From NCBI GenBank assembly GCA_008933995.1, contig WARS01000054.1:3773001-3837000 (forward strand): DNA of 64,000 nucleotides. The letters are read 5' to 3'. This document shows, in pieces, positions 13,524 to 27,500 of this stretch. Position 1 is the first letter of the stretch. The number at the start of each line of letters is the position of its first letter. The position numbers and the translations under genes are program-made. This DNA is from Datnioides undecimradiatus (taxonomy: Eukaryota; Chordata; Actinopteri; Lobotiformes; Datnioididae). The notes beneath the pieces were generated by a model. That model did not search any database. It saw only the letters and a list, made by a program, of their open reading frames with translations, and had not been told where the DNA came from.

Positions 13524-13529
13524 TTTATT
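13524..13529 (-). other. Candidate ccnd1 polyadenylation signal
   Basis: AATAAA on the minus strand, the first canonical hexamer I find downstream of the ccnd1 stop (15382). It would give a 3' UTR of about 1.86 kb, reasonable for this gene. Use of the signal is inferred. Confidence 0.45.
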
Positions 13530-15381
13530 AGAAAAGAGTTTTGATCTTCTCTTTTTGTCTTCAGATCATTTAATACAGGTACACATGGTTCGGACTGTGC
13601 AGCTGCTTTACTTCCTTTGCTGCTAACACATTAAACCTACATTTTCAGGCTGTGCCTATTTGGCAGCGGGGAGGGTTTGAAGGCAGTGGACACATCCTTA
13701 CATGCTGACTACAACAGTTTTGTGTGTGTGTGTGAGAGAAGCAGCTGAAGCCAGAAAAGCACTGACAGACTTTTCCTCTTTTTCTCAGAACTGTTGGCTG
13801 TAAAGTTCCTGCACAAGTGAGAAGAAACAATAAATATCGGAGGCAGAGTAAAGCAGTACACTCCATATCTGACTTTACATCAGTGCTGCGTCATCGCTTT
13901 GTGCTGTATGTGTTTGTAATTCACAGAGCTGCATTACATTTCATGACATTACTCCTCAGTGTGCTGTCACGGGATAGAAAGACAATATCTGCATGGTCAC
14001 TTTCTGATTTTGGTGGAAAGACATCCATTGCTTCATCATCAGAGGCTTCTATAACTGTCCACCATGGAAAATCACTTTTAATGCTCAAGACGTGACTGTG
14101 CTTGTTCTTTTAGCCGTAACGCAAACAGGAGATTCAACATGACGGTCACATTTCTGCAGCATGGACTGAACCAGGCAGTGCTGCAGCTGGATAACAGTCC
14201 AGAACTGAGGAGGCGTCCCCCTCACCGGCTTCCCTCTAGTGGTACAAATTGGGCACCACACTGTTCCACATCACAACAGCAGCTTCAGTTCATGACTCCT
14301 TTCACTTTGAGCCAAGTGATTACACGTAAAGTTACATTTCATTTGTCACATGAAACACAACCAGGTGTGTTTTTGTGTATAAATTCAGGAAGTGTGGGAG
14401 ATGAGATGATGTTTTCCAGGTACGACTGTTCATTTCTTACCAACGTCCATCAGGCTGTAAGGCAAAACCTCACACCTCATCACCTCATACTGTAAACAAT
14501 ACCAGGAAGCCTGCTCCCACCTTTCTTTTACCTTAGCCCAGTAGAGGTCTGTAATACTCTTCTACTTTAAATGGGCCAGGGGCCACATTTACTCATTTAT
14601 AACTAATAAATGTGAGAAAAGTCAGAAACATTCACTTTTACTTAAATGTGAAAATACTATTTTAATATTTTGACTTAAAAATGCCTTTAAATAGAAGAAA
14701 GGTCTCTTAAAGGTGGGCTGCAGGGCTGTTTGATGGCTGCAATGTAGACAGATGAGCACTGGCCTTACATAACTCTACAGAACAGTATAAGTGTGATATG
14801 TAGTGGGGCCAAACATCTAGTCCACAGTAGGCTAGTCAGAAAGAGACCATAGTTCCACTATAGTTTCCATTTGATCAGAGACAGTCCAACACTTCACTGT
14901 CAGTATTGCTCACACACAAACAACCTATTTACTCCTGAGCCCTGGCGCATCCTCAGACTAACTCCTAACTGTTTGTTACATGCATGCAGGCCCAGGAAGG
15001 TGTCAACGCATCACATCCAGTCTCTGAGTTTTCATCTGGGGGGGAGGTGTAGTCTCAGACAGGCCTGCTCGGCATAGAAACAACACCCAATGCATTTAAG
15101 AGGCACTGAAACACACGTCACTCTTCCAGTGTTTGCTGAGGTCCAGTCTCAGGACTGTGTGTCTCCAGTCAGCGGCTCCCTCTGCTCCTCACCTCAGTTC
15201 ATACTGGACTATTAACAGTTCTGATACGCTGTTGAGTCCAGTCACTTGTGAGTGCTCCATTAAGTAAAACGAAGCCACATGTGTTTGCATGTGTCTGTGT
15301 GTGTGTTTGTAAGTTATGACCGTCCACTTCAGTTCAGCCGTGTCCCTCTCCTCATCCAGCACCTCAACTGGCAGCACTCCA

Positions 15382-18300
15382 TCAGATGTTAATGTCCCGG
15401 ACATCTGTGGGTGTAGTTGAGAGGTCCTGCCCCTCACCCGTGTTCTTAGTCTCCATGGTAACTGAGTGTTGCTGTTGTTGTGCCTGTCTGAGGCTGGTTT
15501 CCAGCAGCGACTCAATTTGTTCCTGACACGCCCTGAGACAGTCCTGAGGGGTGAGAGTGTGAAAATCAGAGATGGTCTGTGTGGGTCTGTGAGTGGGAAT
15601 CTAAAGTGTAGTAATCATGCTGTGGACAGACGGACAGATGTACCCACCGGGTCACTCCTGATGGTCTGTGCCAGCTGCTCTGTCAGCTTCTGAGACATCG
15701 TGGCATTACCCACCATTCTCATCTGTAAGCCCTCCACTGCCGCCACCATGCTGCCTGCTGCTACCATGGACGGAGGGCTGGCTATGAATTTAACATCTGT
15801 GGAGCATTGTAATGGAACTTCATGTTAAGATAACACCTTTGAAATGACACTAAATTGAACCAAATCAACTCAAAAGCATTTAAAAATCAAAGATGTTGAA
15901 CAGCACCAGGAGCCACGCTGGTGTAGGGGTGCTGTTAAAGGTCCAGTGAGAGTGACAGAGTCTATGTTTAAAGGCTTAACAGATGCCAAAACCCTGCACA
16001 GTGGTGAATACCTTCTATATATAGCAGTAGAAATATGGCATTCAGGTATAAATAAGTAAATAATGACTGGCCTACACACACTCTGCAGGATGATATCTCA
16101 CTGCAGCAGAGGTTGAGCCCGGTTCACCTTCTTTGTCAGATGACCCTGCATTATTAGGGCGTAACCCTCTGCATCGGCCCCCATGCTGAGTCAACGGACT
16201 ACTCTCATTCAGATGAATGAGAAGGCTGCGTCCCTCTCCAAAGTATACAGAATGAAAGGTCACCAGCAGCAGCACTAGATGCTACAAGTGTTGGGCTGAT
16301 TGAGTGTTATTCTGGGCTGACATGAAATGCACACAGTGGTTACATTGTGAACAGCCTGCACTGTTTTAAATACATTGATCAGGATAAAAAGGCAGCCACA
16401 TGCTTCCCCCTTCTACCACAGTCATGTATGTAATGTATGGATGGATGGACCTGTGCATACCTGTGGCACACAGCGCCACAAAGGTCTGAGCGTGCTTCCT
16501 CAGTATAGGCCTGTTCTCTCTCCTGACAGGCAGCTGAGACAGGAAGTGGTCGATGAAGTCAAGGGCAGTTACCGAAGCCAGGTCCCACTTCAGCTTGGTC
16601 AAAACCAGCAGCTCCATTGGCTGTGAGCAGAGGGGGGCAGAGAGAGAGGGACAGAAGGACAGGTTCAAGTGTGATCCACACAGACAGATGCAGGGATTAG
16701 CAAAGATGCTGGTGCATGTCTTCTGGCTACTTCTAGGGATTTTTGGCTTTAAGGTGACATTGGAGGAAAGGTCAGGGGGTCATCAAACCCATTAGAAGTC
16801 CCTCTCTGGGGATCATACATATCCACAATGAACTTCATGACCATAAAGTGATTCATTCAACATACCTAGTCACTAAAGGGTTGGTGGTCAGTCTTGTGGT
16901 GAGGCTACAGGAGCAGGTCAGTAGGTTACCAACACTATTAGGAATCATCCTCAAGAGAGCATAAAATCCACAACAGTCTGGCCTTTAGCTGCTGAGATAT
17001 CCAGATCTGAACTCAAGCCTTCAGACAAGGCGCAAATGTAACTGCTAATGGCCTAAGATTAAAGCACAAGTCAAAGCATTCACTGCTGAGTGACCTACCA
17101 GCAGCTGACCAGGTGTGATGGAGTTGTCTGTGTAGATGCACAGCTTCTCAGCAGTGAGTGGGATTGTCTCCTTCAGCTTGGACGCCAGGAACATACAGGC
17201 AGCTCCCAGCAACTGCAGGTGGCTCTTCTTGGTGGGCTCCACCGACAGGAAACGGTCCATATAGTTCATGGCCAGAGGGAAAACCTCCTCCTCACACTTC
17301 TGCTCCTCACAAACCTACACAGAGAACAATACTGTGAATACTGTTTCATCATCTACAGCGTGGACATTGAAAAACACTGTTACTACCATCAGTTTCATCA
17401 TTAGTTGAAGCCACAAAGGGCAATCCACTCAGATCTCATTGCTACAACATCTTATACTATAAAAATGATGCCAGTGATAGGAGACAGCTTCAGTGGGTAG
17501 CCAGTAATCAGGTAACTGAGGGGAAATGTTAAGCTTCAGGTATGGTTTATATGATTAAGATCCTCAGTCATGTACTGTCAGCAGTAAACACAGAAGTATC
17601 AAGACTGCAGATGCGTTCATTTGTTATGCCAATAAGACAATTAACATAAAATAACCACATCTTCATTTAAAGGCGTAAAACTCTTCATCAAATGACAGTT
17701 TGGATTCATTTGAGTCCACTAACTAAAATCAAACAGCGCTGGCTGCAGCTTCTTTGCTGTAAGAATGTGTTGCTTTATGCAGAGAGGGGATGGCAGATGA
17801 ATGCATATGAAAACTCATTCCCTGTATTCAGATATGACCAACCTTAAAGACGTGACGTAAGATGCATGTGTTTCTCAGCAGCGGAGCAACAAAGTAGCGA
17901 AGAGAGCGCAAGCACCCGTGGTCCCTCATAGATGACTGCTATGCTTTTGTGTTTACATGAAAAACAAATCATGGCTGAACGACGTGACATAAACACAGCA
18001 AGTGAGCCTGCGATCTGAACATACGGTTTAATTATCAAATGTTCGGCGCGGGTCCATGCAGCGTTGATAGAGTTAAACATGAGAAGTTCCTCGCGAGCCC
18101 CCAACACAAAGGCAGCGCGTGGTCTGCAGAGACGGGTAGCTCGCGTGCCTCAGCGGGGTTTTAAATGGTCTGAAATAGCGTGGTTATATGTTAGTGTGCG
18201 CGTTCTCTGCGGGTTTGGAGTCCCTCTCTACACTGCAGGGTTACACAGCCATGTAAAAGCAGGCAAACACAATCTGGAGTAACTCCGCCGGTGCTTCCGT

Positions 18301-19133
18301 CGTCTGTGTTGAACTCACGAGGACTTACACACTCCATAAACCGCACAAAATGAAAATATTACACGTGTCAGCGTCTTGTTTACCTTCTTAACATAGAGTT
18401 ACAAAACATACATCAAAATATATGTTATGAACCATTATCGTGCCCATCGGGAACCCATGTTATGTACTTGATAGCAACTTAGGCAAGTTACTCCATTGAC
18501 GCAAGATCCCAAACAAAAATTTTAAAAAAAACCAAAACAGAAATTTCTGCATAATTATCGGCAACAATCTAACATATCTAACCTCAACTGTATGCTCTAC
18601 CGAGTTATTACTCTGGAACTTTTATTCGGCATTGGTTTTGTTCACCTTGGAAAACAAATGCGCACACCTTCTATCCCCCTCTGCTCCCCTCCGCACAATC
18701 AACAGTGGTGCTATTGAGCAGTCTCTCTTCCATAAATTGTTCGGATTTGATAACCAAGTTACATACACATTGCATGTGTGGCCAATTCACCAGCAGCGGT
18801 CAATAAGTCACAAAACACAGCGGCTTACTGTATCAGGTACAGAACTCTGCAGAGGAGGTTTGAAATATCAGCTTTGTGAACTTGATTCTCTTTGTACATC
18901 ATGGAATATTGTGTGGGCTGTCGGCTTCAACTCACCTCCAACATCCAGGTAGCAACGATCCTCCTCATGTACGGAGCGATTTCCCTCTGGACGCATTTGA
19001 AGTAGTTGGGGGCCGGGAGGTACTTGTCTTCTGCCCGCAGCAGGGCATGCAGGACCCGCTCAGTCAACAGGTTGGAGTCCCGGTAGGCCCTCCGGATGGC
19101 AGGCCTGTCCCCCTCACTGCACAACAGTTCCAT
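15382..19133 (-). CDS. ccnd1: Cyclin D1, complete, 5 exons
   Basis: G1 cyclin that activates CDK4/6 to phosphorylate Rb in the nucleus. Exons: 18936-19133 (198 bp), 17099-17314 (216), 16461-16620 (160), 15648-15796 (149) and 15382-15543 (162), all GT-AG and in frame: 294 aa plus TGA. The first four sizes equal those I recall for human CCND1. LLCSE at residues 3-7 is the Rb-binding LxCxE motif. Cyclin-box landmarks include [51 protein letters not shown] and [14 protein letters not shown]. The tail ends [10 protein letters not shown], with the threonine of the turnover phosphodegron. The tail and [15 protein letters not shown] favour D1 over D2 or D3. The N-terminus is somewhat mixed (MELLCSEG). 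The start is the ATG at 19131-19133. A GTG-initiated in-frame extension upstream is not a plausible start. lrp5 lies upstream in the same orientation. Confidence 0.96.
18037..18310. promoter_or_regulatory. CpG-rich patch in ccnd1 intron 1
   Basis: About 20 CpG dinucleotides in roughly 270 bp (for example CGGCGCGGG, CTCGCGAG, CAGCGCG, CTCGCGTG, GTGCGCG), against sparse CpG in the surrounding intron (17315-18935). It could be an intronic regulatory element, an alternative promoter or part of the promoter island. No exon is evident in it. Confidence 0.4.
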
Positions 19134-19560
19134 TGACCTTTCTCTGCCGTTAACACGCTGTTTCGGCTGTCTCCTCCGTGTCACCGTACTGACACAGCTT
19201 TAAACAAGCTTCCACTCAACTAACAGCGACACATTATCAGCCGCTCCACATCGTGCAGACAAAGCGTCTCCCAGCTCTCTGTACTTGTGGGAATAACTAC
19301 AAAAATGGAGTGACTGGAGAAATTCTCTGCCTGTCTCCGCGGTGTCAGTGGCTGTGTTCAGTTCATTTCCGTCAGATTAGCAGTTACTTTCTTTTGTTGC
19401 GGTGTTACAGGATAGGCCGAGGAGCACGAGTCTCTGCTCCAGCAAGTTTACACCGACTGACCGCTGCTGCGCCGCTTTATGACCGGACCGCGTCAAGCCT
19501 ATCAGCATATAACGACGAGACTTCCGGTCTAAGATTGCAAAATAAAGCAGCACCGTGTTT
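19134..19560 (-). promoter_or_regulatory. ccnd1 5' UTR and proximal promoter region
   Basis: Region immediately upstream of the ccnd1 ATG, moderately CpG-containing, with an ETS-type ACTTCCGG at about 19521. No obvious TATA box and no strong TCF/LEF site were seen by eye. The transcription start site cannot be placed from sequence alone. Confidence 0.4.
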
Positions 19561-20001
19561 TGTACAAGCTTTTCCACTTACTTCTACCAGCTATGTTTTA
19601 GTGTTTTGTGCTGAGATTTTGAAATATCAACGTTTTACGATATCACAACACCACAAACAGATGATTTAAGACGTGAATCAGTGTAAACAAATTATTCAAA
19701 AATTATATTGAAAACCTTCATAGAGATTTGGGCTATTTCATAAGATAAATACATTTTGTTTATTAGATATATGTTGTTTTAATACTTGTTATGCTATGAT
19801 GAGTAAATGATGGAGAACGATGATACATATGACCTGAAAATGACGTGAATCAGTCAGTTATTAATATGTATAGTTGAAGTGTTTCCTATTGTTATTGAAC
19901 TTGTTTTATAAACGAGCAGCACGTCAGCTCACATTTTAATGTCCAAAGTGGTGCACTTCCGGTATTGCATCTAGGCCCTGTAAACTTGAATCGTAAAATT
20001 A

Positions 20002-20060
20002 ACACACACACACACACACACACACACACTATGAGAAAGAGAAAGAGAAAGAGAGAGAGA
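20002..20060. repeat. (AC)n microsatellite followed by GA-rich tract
   Basis: (AC)14 at 20002-20029, then a purine tract of AGAAAG and GA units to about 20060. Confidence 0.95.
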
Positions 20061-22518
20061 CTACCAAAATACCAAAAGATAAAAAATCAGAGCTCCGCAT
20101 TAAAAAGTAGTCTTGAATTCCTCTGTAAGTCTTCACATGCTGGGATCAAGAGTGATGGTAATACACAGGTAAAGCAGCCTTTCATTAATGGAAAAGTTTT
20201 ATCTTAATGCTCTGACTGGAACATAAAACCATTGTGATTTTTGATACAATCTTCGATGGCACTGGGTGACTTTAAGGCTATTTAAATATGCAAGAAGACG
20301 AAAAGACACCACAGCTGATGACAGTTCACACACAAAGTTTTTAAATATGCTATAACTCAGTCTGTTAGTCCAGACCTTCCAACACTGAGTGCAATCTCTT
20401 CTCCATTAGATCACATAAGGTTTTAAATGGTTGTTTGTCATTTGATGGAAAATAATATACATATGAGCATGGATAAAGGAAGGATTTCCTGCAGGGCTGC
20501 TGCAGTTTGTAGGAGGACCTCATAAACAGGACACTGGGTGTTCTACTGCTGAGATGCGTCTGGGTTCAAACCCTTCAGGTTGGCTCTCTCTCTCTGGCTC
20601 TCTCTCTCTTGAAGACATGGAAGGTGCTGTCTGCAGGAAAAAACATGGGACACTTCAGAAAAGAGTGTTTGGACGTCAGTATAGGTGAGATGGACTAACG
20701 CATTGTTGGTCATCATATGTTTATATGATTTGTGACAATAACAAAAGTTTACATTATATCAAGCTGTATCCTGTAAATATCTGCTATATTAGGCAGGTAA
20801 AGCTCAAATTTCAGGAATAACATAAGGCAAAGATCTGTTTCTGAACACACTTTAGTTTAACTGTGTCAGACCCGTGATCCTAACATGTAAAGAAAGTGTT
20901 CTCAGATAAACTGGTGTGCTCATCGTGGCCCTGCAGTGTGAAGTGCATCCCGGAAGGTTCACTGTATCGCCTGTCTAAATCTCTGACTCCCTGAGCCACA
21001 GAGCCGGACTGAATTGATTTCAAGGTGTAGATGTTCCTGGGAGAGAGATGGAGACAGAGATCTATGTCGCCATGTCTCTCTCTGTCTGTGTGTGTGACCC
21101 TTAACCTCAGTTTCTCAGGGTGGCCGGGTCCAGGGTCATACTCTGGACACTGCATACAATAGCACTCTATAGATTCTATTGATTCGCAGTGATTGATCCC
21201 TCTTACAATAGAGACTGATCTGCTGTGATCAGCTTCGCTAGCCTTCTGCTATGTCCTCCATTGCTGGACAGGTTTTTGGCATGCCCACCAATACTCAGTG
21301 AAGACATTCTGATGCTTCTCTTAGAAATAAGCTTCCAGACATAGAAACAGTTTCTACCACTGCTATGCTGTGACTCCGCACTTGCTGTTATGATTTTAAA
21401 TCAAAAGTATGTACCTTATCTCACAGATTAGCTTATCTGTGCCTCTGACCTAATAAATCTGAATGTTCAGTATCACATTCCACCTCATGTCAAAGTAAAC
21501 AAGCATTCACCGCTTTACAAAGATGCTAACTAAGACCCAAGCAGGTGGAGAATGAAAGCGACAGAGTTAAAGAGTGTGTGAACCCAGTAATAATGCTGAA
21601 GATGAATGTGGTGGCAGCTATAGAGAGCACACAGAGGTCTCCAAGCTGAGGAATCTAACCTTACCATCCTTCACTGGAGATAAATGAAAAGAAATGGGCC
21701 TGACAGACCAACTTCACAGAGACAGAAAGGGAGAGTAATGGTTGAAACTAACAGGCACTTACTTTGCTGCTGGTGCAGGATCCTTTCAAATGAAGCTGTC
21801 AACTAACACATCTTTTTCTGCAGATAACCACTGTCACCAAATTCACATGATTTACATGCAAACAATGACAAATGTGTGTATTCCCGGTAATCAATAAATA
21901 CATTTGTTTAACGGGACACTGCAAGTCTATTCAGCACGGAAGCCCACCACCAACCTACACCAACCTGGTGAAGAGAGTCTGCAGATGGTGCAGGTCAGGG
22001 TGGACGGATGGGTCAGCAAAACTTCAGACTTTGTTTTTCAGCTCCTGTTTCCTACCACAAGTCAGCATGGGTTTTCTGTTCACTATGACTATGATCTTTC
22101 CATGTTCTTCACCACATGATTCCTGTTGTTGTCATGACCACAGATGTCCCATAACCTTCACAAAACAGCTATTTAGTCATGTAATTCCCTAAACCTAACC
22201 AAGTAGTCTTCTGACCTAACCAAGACCTAACATTATCAATGTCACATCATAAAACTCATTTATTTTCAACAGCTCTCGTAAAACCGATTTGGAAAGCACA
22301 GAATTATGCAATATGTATTTATTTTAAGTTACACTTTTGAGGATATATTGTGTAATTGATATTTGCACTCTACAAAGATTCTGCAGAAACATCCAAAAAC
22401 ACAGGTCCTGGTTCAATCATAGCGGTTAGTACAATTAACAGCACATACTCAAAGATATCACTGTGCTAATGAAGCAGAAGTGCTACACAACAGACAGCGT
22501 CCTGCACACCATACAATA

Positions 22519-22560
22519 TGTGTGTGTGTGTGTGTATGTGTGTGTGTGTGTGTGTGTGTG
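22519..22560. repeat. (TG)n microsatellite
   Basis: About 42 bp of TG units with one TA interruption. Confidence 0.95.
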
Positions 22561-24458
22561 AGGCAAAGGAAGGACGCTCCCAGTGGCTCTCAAGTGCGTC
22601 AGCGCCTTTTAAGTCTTTGAATGGCCTGGTATCACGGCTATCAAGTCTGGACACCAGGACAGAGAAGGGACCAGGGTTTCTTCCCAAAGAATCTGCCCTT
22701 CATCCCTCAACACCAGCCCCCATCTCCTTTCCTAACTGGGGGGATGGTACTGTCTGTTTTTCAACTGAGGGTTTCAAACCAGACAATTTACTCCACCATG
22801 CCAGGGAACAGTTGGCAGTATTAAAGGAACGGTGCTTTACAGGTGTTTTGCAGATTCGTTTAAAGCCAGATTCAATGCCATCGCTGGGTTCCTATTAGTA
22901 GTAAAGTGTATGTCGTAAAGCCTTGCACGACCCACTCCACCTTTTGCTCAGTCCAAAAGTGTGAGCCAAATGCAACGTGAAGTGCGTCTGATTCCTCTCA
23001 AATGAAGAGGCCATCCTGGAGAAGTGAATCAAGTCCATTTGTCTCACACTTAGCACTTAGCACACAAGAAATACCAGCGTGCAGGCTATGGCTGAGCCTT
23101 CACTGTCTTCAGGCGTGATCATTATAAATCACTGTTAACTACATAGCTGTACAAAATACAGTGCATTCCAGGACACACCCAAGCTATGCTTTAATTTCAC
23201 ATTGTAAAAAGATTATTTTGTTAGAGGTTAGCACATGTGCAGCTAATAACGCGCTCGTACTCTGGATATGTTTTTAGGCTCCATTCAAATGCAGACTTTG
23301 AAACATTAACACATTGTATCTCGCTGGCAAGCTTTTGAGATGGCCATTGCACCAAACTGTTCTCAGCTGACAGCGCAAACTCCAGCACCAACCGCTCCAT
23401 AAAGGGTTATATATGTTTCATTTCTTCCAATCAAGTAACTGACAGGTGTGATTCATACAGTGTTGCAGTTTGTCAGATGTTTTATATGTTTGATGGAGAC
23501 AAAGCTGTTTTCCTCTTCTCTCAGTCATTCCAGGTAATCTCAGTGTTTAAGCTACAATAAACATATTGGACAGGATAAACACATTAGCTATTTTGGCATT
23601 TGACTTTAAAAAGGGGCATTTCACAAAATGCTGGACTTTTGTTTCAACTAGGTTTTTTTTGGCATGAAGAACTTCACTAACCTCACCACCAAGTTTTCCT
23701 TTGTTCATTTCATTCCCATTGCTGTCATATGACAACCAACGGACACCAAGCATGCCCTCAGCTGCCGCAACTGTGTTTCCAAATAAGTGCTAACAATATT
23801 GCAGCCGAGAGATGGGATATTTATTTTTTTCATATTTATAAGGTGAGAAGTGCCTTTATAACACCACTAAATCTTGACGAGTCTGCCACTGACCCTGAAC
23901 CTAAATCAGTATCATCACTGTTTTAAATGGTACAATGTGAATATAGCCAAGAAGAAAGAGTTGAAAGCAGAGAAAGAGATGGTTTCCCCATAAAAGCTTT
24001 CTAAACCCCGGGTACAAACACAATAGACCATAATGAAAAGATGGATAGAGTAATTGTCCTGTTAAGTGATCCGAAAAGACAGGCAGGGGAGGGGGTGGAG
24101 TGGATGGCGGTGTGTGTGTGTCTGTGAGAGTGTATGTGTGTGTGACACAGCACACTGAGAGGCCAAGGGTGCTAACAAGAGGAAAACCCCAAGACAATAC
24201 ACTCCTCAATGGGTGCCCCACACTCTGTCTCTACCCCCCAAAAAGACATTCACAAGGAGAGTTTGGATACCAGAGTGGACTGGCTGGACGGAGGAGCCCA
24301 GCAATCTGCACCAAAGAAGAAGAGACTTACTCCTGATCTGCGCTCTCAGCCTTGTGCACCCCAAGCATACCGTGATTCAGTTTACCCTATATGCATATTC
24401 TGGAAAAATGAACACTGAACTGTTTTTTTGTGGAATTAAATGTTGCCCAAAGTAATTT

Positions 24459-24560
24459 TGCACTCAGTGACCACTTTATTAGGCACACTTGTACAGTCTA
24501 ACACAGTCTAGTACAACAGCTGCAGTAAGTTGTGTATCTTTGCAAAGATAATAAAGTATC
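24459..24560. repeat. Fragment of a common fish interspersed repeat
   Basis: The CACTCAGTGACCACTTTATT opening, followed by AGGCACAC, is one I recognise from a high-copy repeat scattered in fish genomes. The rest decays quickly, and the class is not certain. Confidence 0.4.
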
Positions 24561-27500
24561 AGCTATATGTTTATTATTGATGTCGCAGTTTGCTGCTAAA
24601 GTATTTCCAATGTTTTGCCCTCCCCATTTATTACAGGGCAGACAATTAGAAATACCTTTCAATGTCATACAGTCCAGTTAAACACTACCACCAACTCTGA
24701 CCTTAGTGGTGAGGATAGAGTTAATATGACACCTGACAGTAGAACAATAAGCTTCTTAAAAGGAGAACGTGCAAAAGTCCTGCCATCAGGGCTGAGACAA
24801 GATGAAGTCCTACAAACAGGGATAATGTTGTGATCTTTTGGTGAGCTTTCCTCATCCTGATGGGTTGAACCATTGGTCTATCACTGTAACTCACTCTGCT
24901 GACTTCTACTAGTCAGATCAGCCACCATTGCTGTGTTCAAACAAATGGTTGCTTCTCACTGTCAGCACAATGACAAACTAACCTTGCCTATAACTACCAG
25001 AAGTTCCTCAGAGAACTCTGACTGATCAGAGCCACTGCTACTAATGCAGAGCTTAAAGGTTGGCTAGATCTTGCAAATCCAGAGAAGATCTAGCAAATCC
25101 AAGTGAAGGAAGGGGGTCGGATTGTAACCAATGGTATTTTTATCACATTGTCACTACTACAGCAAATGACAGGTGCACAATGTTATTTTTGCTGTTCAGT
25201 TCCTGGCAGCTCAATTAAGTCATATTGTACAGAACTGATGATTTTCATTTCATCTGTATAAAGACACTGTACTAACCAAGTTAAGAGCTGAGATGTCGAA
25301 ACACAGCATCAACTAACTCCCAAAATTCCAAGAACTTGGACAGCAATGTGGGAGAACATATTAAACAGGTTCAGCAGGATCATCGCACTGGCACCTGCAC
25401 GTAGACTCCAAAGAACTCAGAAATATTTGCAGCATTTACTTTAATACAAAGTCAACAACATGTCGTGTTTACATGGGCATGAAAAATATAATTAGAATGC
25501 AACTGTTGCTGTAATGCCAGTGTAACACTTTCCTGTAACATTGAAATGCATGTGCTGTTTCCACAGGTGTCACCAAATCAGGCCTAACTTTGCACCAGCA
25601 CTAATCAGAGTTATTTAAAAATGCATTAACTGACAGTGTGCAATGTGAAAACTAAGAGAAACCTGCAGTTACCTTCAGTTCTTTGGAGCTTTTTCACACA
25701 TTTCAGCTCATTGTTTTGTTCTTTCGGGCCTGCAAGCCCGAGGGTCAAACAGCTGCAGGGAATGTGGTACAGTGTGATACTAACATACAGGCAGAACACT
25801 AACAGACAGACTGAACATGAACATGACATCCCAGACTTATATTCAACAGATGGACACAAGCTTGAGTCCAAATCAATGCTGCTGTTGCTCTGTGTTGGCT
25901 CGACGTGTGAGCTGTTTGCCAGCATGTTCACCATCTCATGTAAGACATCAGTGTTGTGTTTACAGTTTGTTCCATTCCAGAGAATGAAAAACCTGTTAAC
26001 AGAGCCTTATATGTTATTTATTTATTATTTATTTCTATTACACCACTCATACTTTCCACTGCTGCTACTATGGGTAATGATACTAAATCAAATAAGGAGG
26101 AAGGGAGATGGAAAACACTATGATATATGTGTGGCTTAAATTAGTTCAAGTTAGTGTGTGTACAGTGTTTCAGTTTCGTATAAATTCATTCTATCCATGA
26201 GATAATGTAAGATTGGTGCTGCTGATGTTCAGTAAAAGGCAGATTGAGTGTGCTGATGTGGGACTGCAGGTAGTCTAATGTTTAGCAGCTATTAAATGTG
26301 GAGTTGGTCTTTTGTTAGTGTCTCTTCTATTTGCTTGCGTCCCCTCTGGGTTTGATGTTTTTGATAAAGTGTGTGAAGGAGCCTTTAGCTTCCCATGCTG
26401 CAGTTCAACCCAGCAGCAAATGGTAGGTCAGGACAGGAGGGGGGTGACCTCTGACCTTTTGTCTCTCTCTGCCTAATCCCTGACAGCCATGAATCTAGGA
26501 GCTGAGAGAGATACATGGCTGGAAACCCCCCTCTATCAGCCCTCCGCTGCACTCTCTTTACTCTTCTCCTTCCTCTTTCTGCTTCATCCCCTCCCTGCTC
26601 TCCCCCCATGACCCACTACTTCCATTTTCCCCCTCACCTCTTTCTCCCGTGCCCTAACCCCCCAACAACCCCCTCTCCATCACTGTCCCTGTCTCTCCTT
26701 CTCTTTGCCCAGTTACAGCATGTGGTCAAGCTTGACTGCACCGTTTGGGTTTTTTTTTTTTCAATAAATGGCAAATTATTTTTTTCAAAATTAATTTTTT
26801 TCAAAATTAATTAATTTGATATTGTGTCAGCGTTTGCAGCTGTTTAAGGTTTCTAAAACAAGTTTAAGTCTCTAAGACCCAGATGACTCGTTAGCGTGTT
26901 GGTGACTAATATGGGATAACTAGATTGGACACGTAAAGATTTCAGCAGCGGAGTTGTTCTAAGTTGTATTTTTCCACTCCTTTTACAGTGAATGCTCCCT
27001 GTCTCTGAGCTAAGCTAAGCTAACCCTTTCTTGGACACACAGTGCCCCTGTGATACACACACTGAGACTGATATCAATATGATAGTGGCATGAGGAAGTT
27101 TGCCAGATATATATAAGCCTAGCTATCCTCATTTTTGTCTTTTCTCGTGAAGGCAAACACACTGTCTGATGACATTTTTGATGAAGCACAAACTTCTCGT
27201 GGCTTGTTCAAGTTTGTGTCTGAGCAGTCTCACTGCTGTCGCCTCTGCTTCAAGGTGTAAGAACACCTACTGCAACTGCGATTCCACCCTGCTTTTATCA
27301 CGGCGCGTGTCCCCCCCAGTCTGCCAGAGGGGGCAGTAATGAACCCACTCTGGCTTGGTGGCGAAGTCTGTGCCAGCGGTGCTTTGGTTTGACAGGGGAA
27401 AACATTTCAAGGATGAGGACTGACAGGTTGTTTTATCAAAGGCATATCTGGTGAACCTCTCCATTCAGTAAAGAGCTGCAAACGGTCAGTCCTGACAGAT

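Noticed and set aside
19131-19184. N-terminal extension of ccnd1 in frame with the start
   Set aside because: It begins with GTG, not ATG, and MELLC is the known start of D-type cyclins.
26385-26814. Pro/Ser-rich frames on both strands
   Set aside because: Low-complexity CCCCTC-rich sequence with no splice context or familiar domain.
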